Below, piece by piece: positions 6,089-7,653 of a DNA stretch of 7,653 bases. Both the position numbers and the translations under genes were made by a program. This stretch comes from Euryarchaeota archaeon UBA105 (lineage in GTDB: Archaea > Thermoplasmatota > Poseidoniia > Poseidoniales > Thalassarchaeaceae), in contig DALV01000001.1 in the NCBI GenBank assembly GCA_002496905.1, positions 1 through 7,653 on the forward strand. Direction: 5' to 3'. A model generated the notes under the pieces. That model saw nothing but the letters and a program-made list of their open reading frames with translations, made no database searches and was not told where the DNA came from. Within the stretch, counting starts at the first letter, position 1, and the number at the start of each line of letters is the position of its first letter.

Positions 6089-7465
6089 ATGCTGGACCAC
6101 AAACAACCCATCGAGACCGGTTCTGTCCCTAAGGATGGGTCGCAATTTGATGTAATTGTTGTGGGAGGTGGCCCGGGTGGTTCCGCGGCAGCAGCCTTCA
6201 ACGCGATGAATGGTTGTAAAGTACTTCTAATCGAAAAAGGAGTTTGGCCCAGAGACAAACCTTGTGGCGATGCTGTTGGAGGAAAATCACTCTCTCATGC
6301 CAAAGAATTGGGTGTACTTGATTTGATTGATGAATCGCCACACTACGTCGTTGACTCTATCGTTTTTGGAAGTGCAAATGGCTCGGAAGTTCGAGTTATG
6401 CTGCCAAAAGAGGCGTACGAAAAACAAGGTTTGCAATCTGGTTATTCATTACCTAGAGAGCAATTTGATTACCTCATGTTCCATAAGTGTCAAGATATTG
6501 TTAGGGAGAATGGGGGTTCTGTAATTCAGGGATTCACAGTAACGGAGGTTAATGTCGAAGGTGAAGGTGTTGAGGCCTGTGTAACGGGAGTCAAAGGAAA
6601 TTTTGGAAGAGATGCTCCTGATGAATTAGAATTCAATTCAGCACTTACTATTGGAGCCGGTGGTTACAATTGCCCTGTATCTAGAACAATAACTCTCGAT
6701 GTATTTGATGAGCCTCATAGGGATGATGATCATTTTTGTGGTGGCTATCGAGAATATTGGGATAACGTGGAAGGACTGGAAGGGAATGAAGGGCAAATAG
6801 AGATCCACTTTGTCGACGAAGTAATTCCAGGGTATTTTTGGCTATTTCCCGTCGGTGATGGTGTGGTAAATGTCGGAATTGGTATGCTGATCTCTGAGGA
6901 AAGAAAAGCCAAGAAGAAAGGGGGCTGGAGAGGATTAAAGAAAACTCAAGAGTGGTTGATTCGAGAGCACCCTCGTTTCAAAGAAAGATTTGCTAACGCA
7001 ACAATGATTTCGGGTTCTGGTAAAGGTTGGCAATTGCCTTTTGGCTCGCCTAGGAAAAATCCTCCTTCCTATCAACCACGAAGAGGGGCTATGGCAGGAG
7101 CAATGACGGTTGGAGATGCTGCTAGTCTAGTTGATCCGTTTAGCGGAGAGGGTATCGGAAATGCTCTTCTCTCTGCTAAACTAACTAGCAAACATTTCGA
7201 TAAGAATCTGCATTCGAGCGGCTTCCCCTCAGAAGCCGCCGACGCTTACATGGAAGAGTTGTGGGCGATATTGGGTAAAGAGCTCACAAACTCAAAAACT
7301 CTCCAAAAAATGATGAAGTGGAAGAGACTTACTAATTGGTTCATCAACAAGGCCAATCGAAAGAAGGAAATTGGTACAATAATGTCTGAAATGATAGCAA
7401 GCAAAGAGGCTCAGACAGAACTTTGGAATCCTTGGTTCCTGTTCAAAACAATTGTACTCCCCTGA
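6089..7465 (+). CDS. Geranylgeranyl reductase-family FAD-dependent oxidoreductase
   Basis: A 458-residue flavoprotein of the family whose archaeal members reduce the double bonds of geranylgeranyl chains in ether lipids, and whose plant and bacterial relatives act on chlorophyll precursors. Seen directly: the FAD Rossmann motif VGGGPGG (25-31) after a 19-residue N-terminal extension, the acidic end of the second strand at IEK (48-50), the family PCGD motif in KPCGDAVG (57-64), the substrate-cavity motif YFWLFP (249-254, matching YxWxFP), and the second FAD motif GDAASLVDPFSGEG (342-355). The C-terminal 70 residues are Lys/Trp rich, without an obvious membrane span, so peripheral membrane association is likely. 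A halogenase or FixC-like role is less probable given PCGD and YxWxFP. It is divergent from cutA, and the HAD gene follows after 9 bases. Confidence 0.88.
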   Translation: MLDHKQPIETGSVPKDGSQFDVIVVGGGPGGSAAAAFNAMNGCKVLLIEKGVWPRDKPCGDAVGGKSLSHAKELGVLDLIDESPHYVVDSIVFGSANGSEVRVMLPKEAYEKQGLQSGYSLPREQFDYLMFHKCQDIVRENGGSVIQGFTVTEVNVEGEGVEACVTGVKGNFGRDAPDELEFNSALTIGAGGYNCPVSRTITLDVFDEPHRDDDHFCGGYREYWDNVEGLEGNEGQIEIHFVDEVIPGYFWLFPVGDGVVNVGIGMLISEERKAKKKGGWRGLKKTQEWLIREHPRFKERFANATMISGSGKGWQLPFGSPRKNPPSYQPRRGAMAGAMTVGDAASLVDPFSGEGIGNALLSAKLTSKHFDKNLHSSGFPSEAADAYMEELWAILGKELTNSKTLQKMMKWKRLTNWFINKANRKKEIGTIMSEMIASKEAQTELWNPWFLFKTIVLP

Positions 7466-7466
7466 A

Positions 7467-7471
7467 GTGAT
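7467..7471 (+). promoter_or_regulatory. Ribosome binding site for the HAD gene
   Basis: GTGAT, complementary to the ATCAC part of the archaeal 16S 3' end, begins just after the reductase stop and ends 3 bases before the ATG at 7475. It is a modest match at close spacing, but together with the 9-base gap it supports coupled translation. Confidence 0.45.
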
Positions 7472-7474
7472 ACC

Positions 7475-7653
7475 ATGGCTCTAGACAAAACTCTAGCCGG
7501 AATCAAAGCGATATTCCTAGACCTAGACGGGACAATATATCTCGGAGATAATTTGATTGATGGTTCGTTAGAATTTCTCTCGCGGCTTGATGCGGCTGGA
7601 ATCAAGAGGTATTTTCTGTCAAACAATTCAAGCCGTTCTGTGAAGCAATATGT
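7475..7653 (+). CDS. HAD-superfamily phosphatase, NagD-like subfamily IIA (incomplete at right edge)
   Basis: The first 59 residues are visible before the window ends. Motif I, FLDLDGTIY (14-22), carries the presumed aspartyl nucleophile D16 and second aspartate D18. Motif II, FLSNNSSRS (47-55), has the Ser/Thr-Asn-Asn pattern typical of the NagD / p-nitrophenylphosphatase / phosphoglycolate phosphatase branch. The spacing between the motifs, with GDNLIDGSLEFLSRL between them, also fits that branch, in which the cap domain follows later. The substrate is unknown; the branch includes sugar-, nucleotide- and glycol-phosphatases. It sits 9 bases after the reductase gene and is probably co-transcribed with it. 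The start ATG is supported by GTGAT upstream and by the usual short N-terminus before motif I. Confidence 0.85.
   Translation, partial: MALDKTLAGIKAIFLDLDGTIYLGDNLIDGSLEFLSRLDAAGIKRYFLSNNSSRSVKQY

Noticed and set aside
7411..7626. Minus-strand open frame of 71 codons over the reductase end and HAD start
   Set aside because: Covers the HAD catalytic motifs on the other strand and has no supporting signal.
1..7653. tRNA/rRNA genes, CRISPR repeats, transposon ends, integrase or defence genes
   Set aside because: Looked for on both strands by eye; intergenic spaces are all under 90 bases and contain nothing of this kind, and no coding motif of these systems was seen.

Overview
The window looks like a gene-dense piece of an archaeal chromosome. 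The strongest evidence is a diphthine synthase (diphthamide modification of elongation factor 2 occurs only in archaea and eukaryotes). It is supported by a Trm5-type tRNA (guanine37-N1) methyltransferase and a geranylgeranyl reductase-family flavoprotein of the kind that saturates archaeal lipids. Compact packing, moderate and slightly AT-rich composition, and GAGG-type ribosome binding sites would fit a marine planktonic euryarchaeon such as Marine Group II (Poseidoniales). That placement is inference and was not tested by any search.

Layout from left to right. (1) A possible minus-strand gene is cut by the left edge (1-24), followed by trm5 on the minus strand (54-1238). (2) Head-to-head with trm5, 34 bases away, a plus-strand pair begins: dphB (1273-2100) and an unrecognised 564-residue gene (2125-3819) with a strong ribosome binding site. 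(3) A minus-strand cluster follows, transcribed in the order cutA (6005-5688), a PLP-dependent cystathionine gamma-synthase/lyase-family enzyme (5627-4425) and a LysE/RhtB-type amino-acid exporter (4421-3816). The exporter and the unknown gene converge so tightly that both stop codons lie in one TTAA. (4) Divergent from cutA across 83 bases, a plus-strand pair comprises a geranylgeranyl reductase-family enzyme (6089-7465) and a HAD phosphatase (7475 to the right edge, incomplete). No gene-free stretch exceeds 90 bases. I saw no RNA gene, CRISPR array, insertion sequence or integrase.

How the genes may work together. The trm5/dphB pair modifies two parts of the elongation machinery (tRNA position 37 and aEF2), both tied to reading-frame maintenance, and the unknown gene rides behind dphB. 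The PLP enzyme and exporter, 3 bases apart, suggest turnover and efflux of sulfur or related amino acids. The reductase and phosphatase, 9 bases apart, may be co-transcribed. The most unusual non-coding signal is in the 60-base leader between cutA and the PLP enzyme: a T-run followed by two perfect hairpins, the second of which buries the presumed ribosome binding site beside the start codon.

I did not find a convincing new multi-gene defence or mobile system. The best candidates for something undescribed are the unknown 564-residue protein and the hairpin leader.
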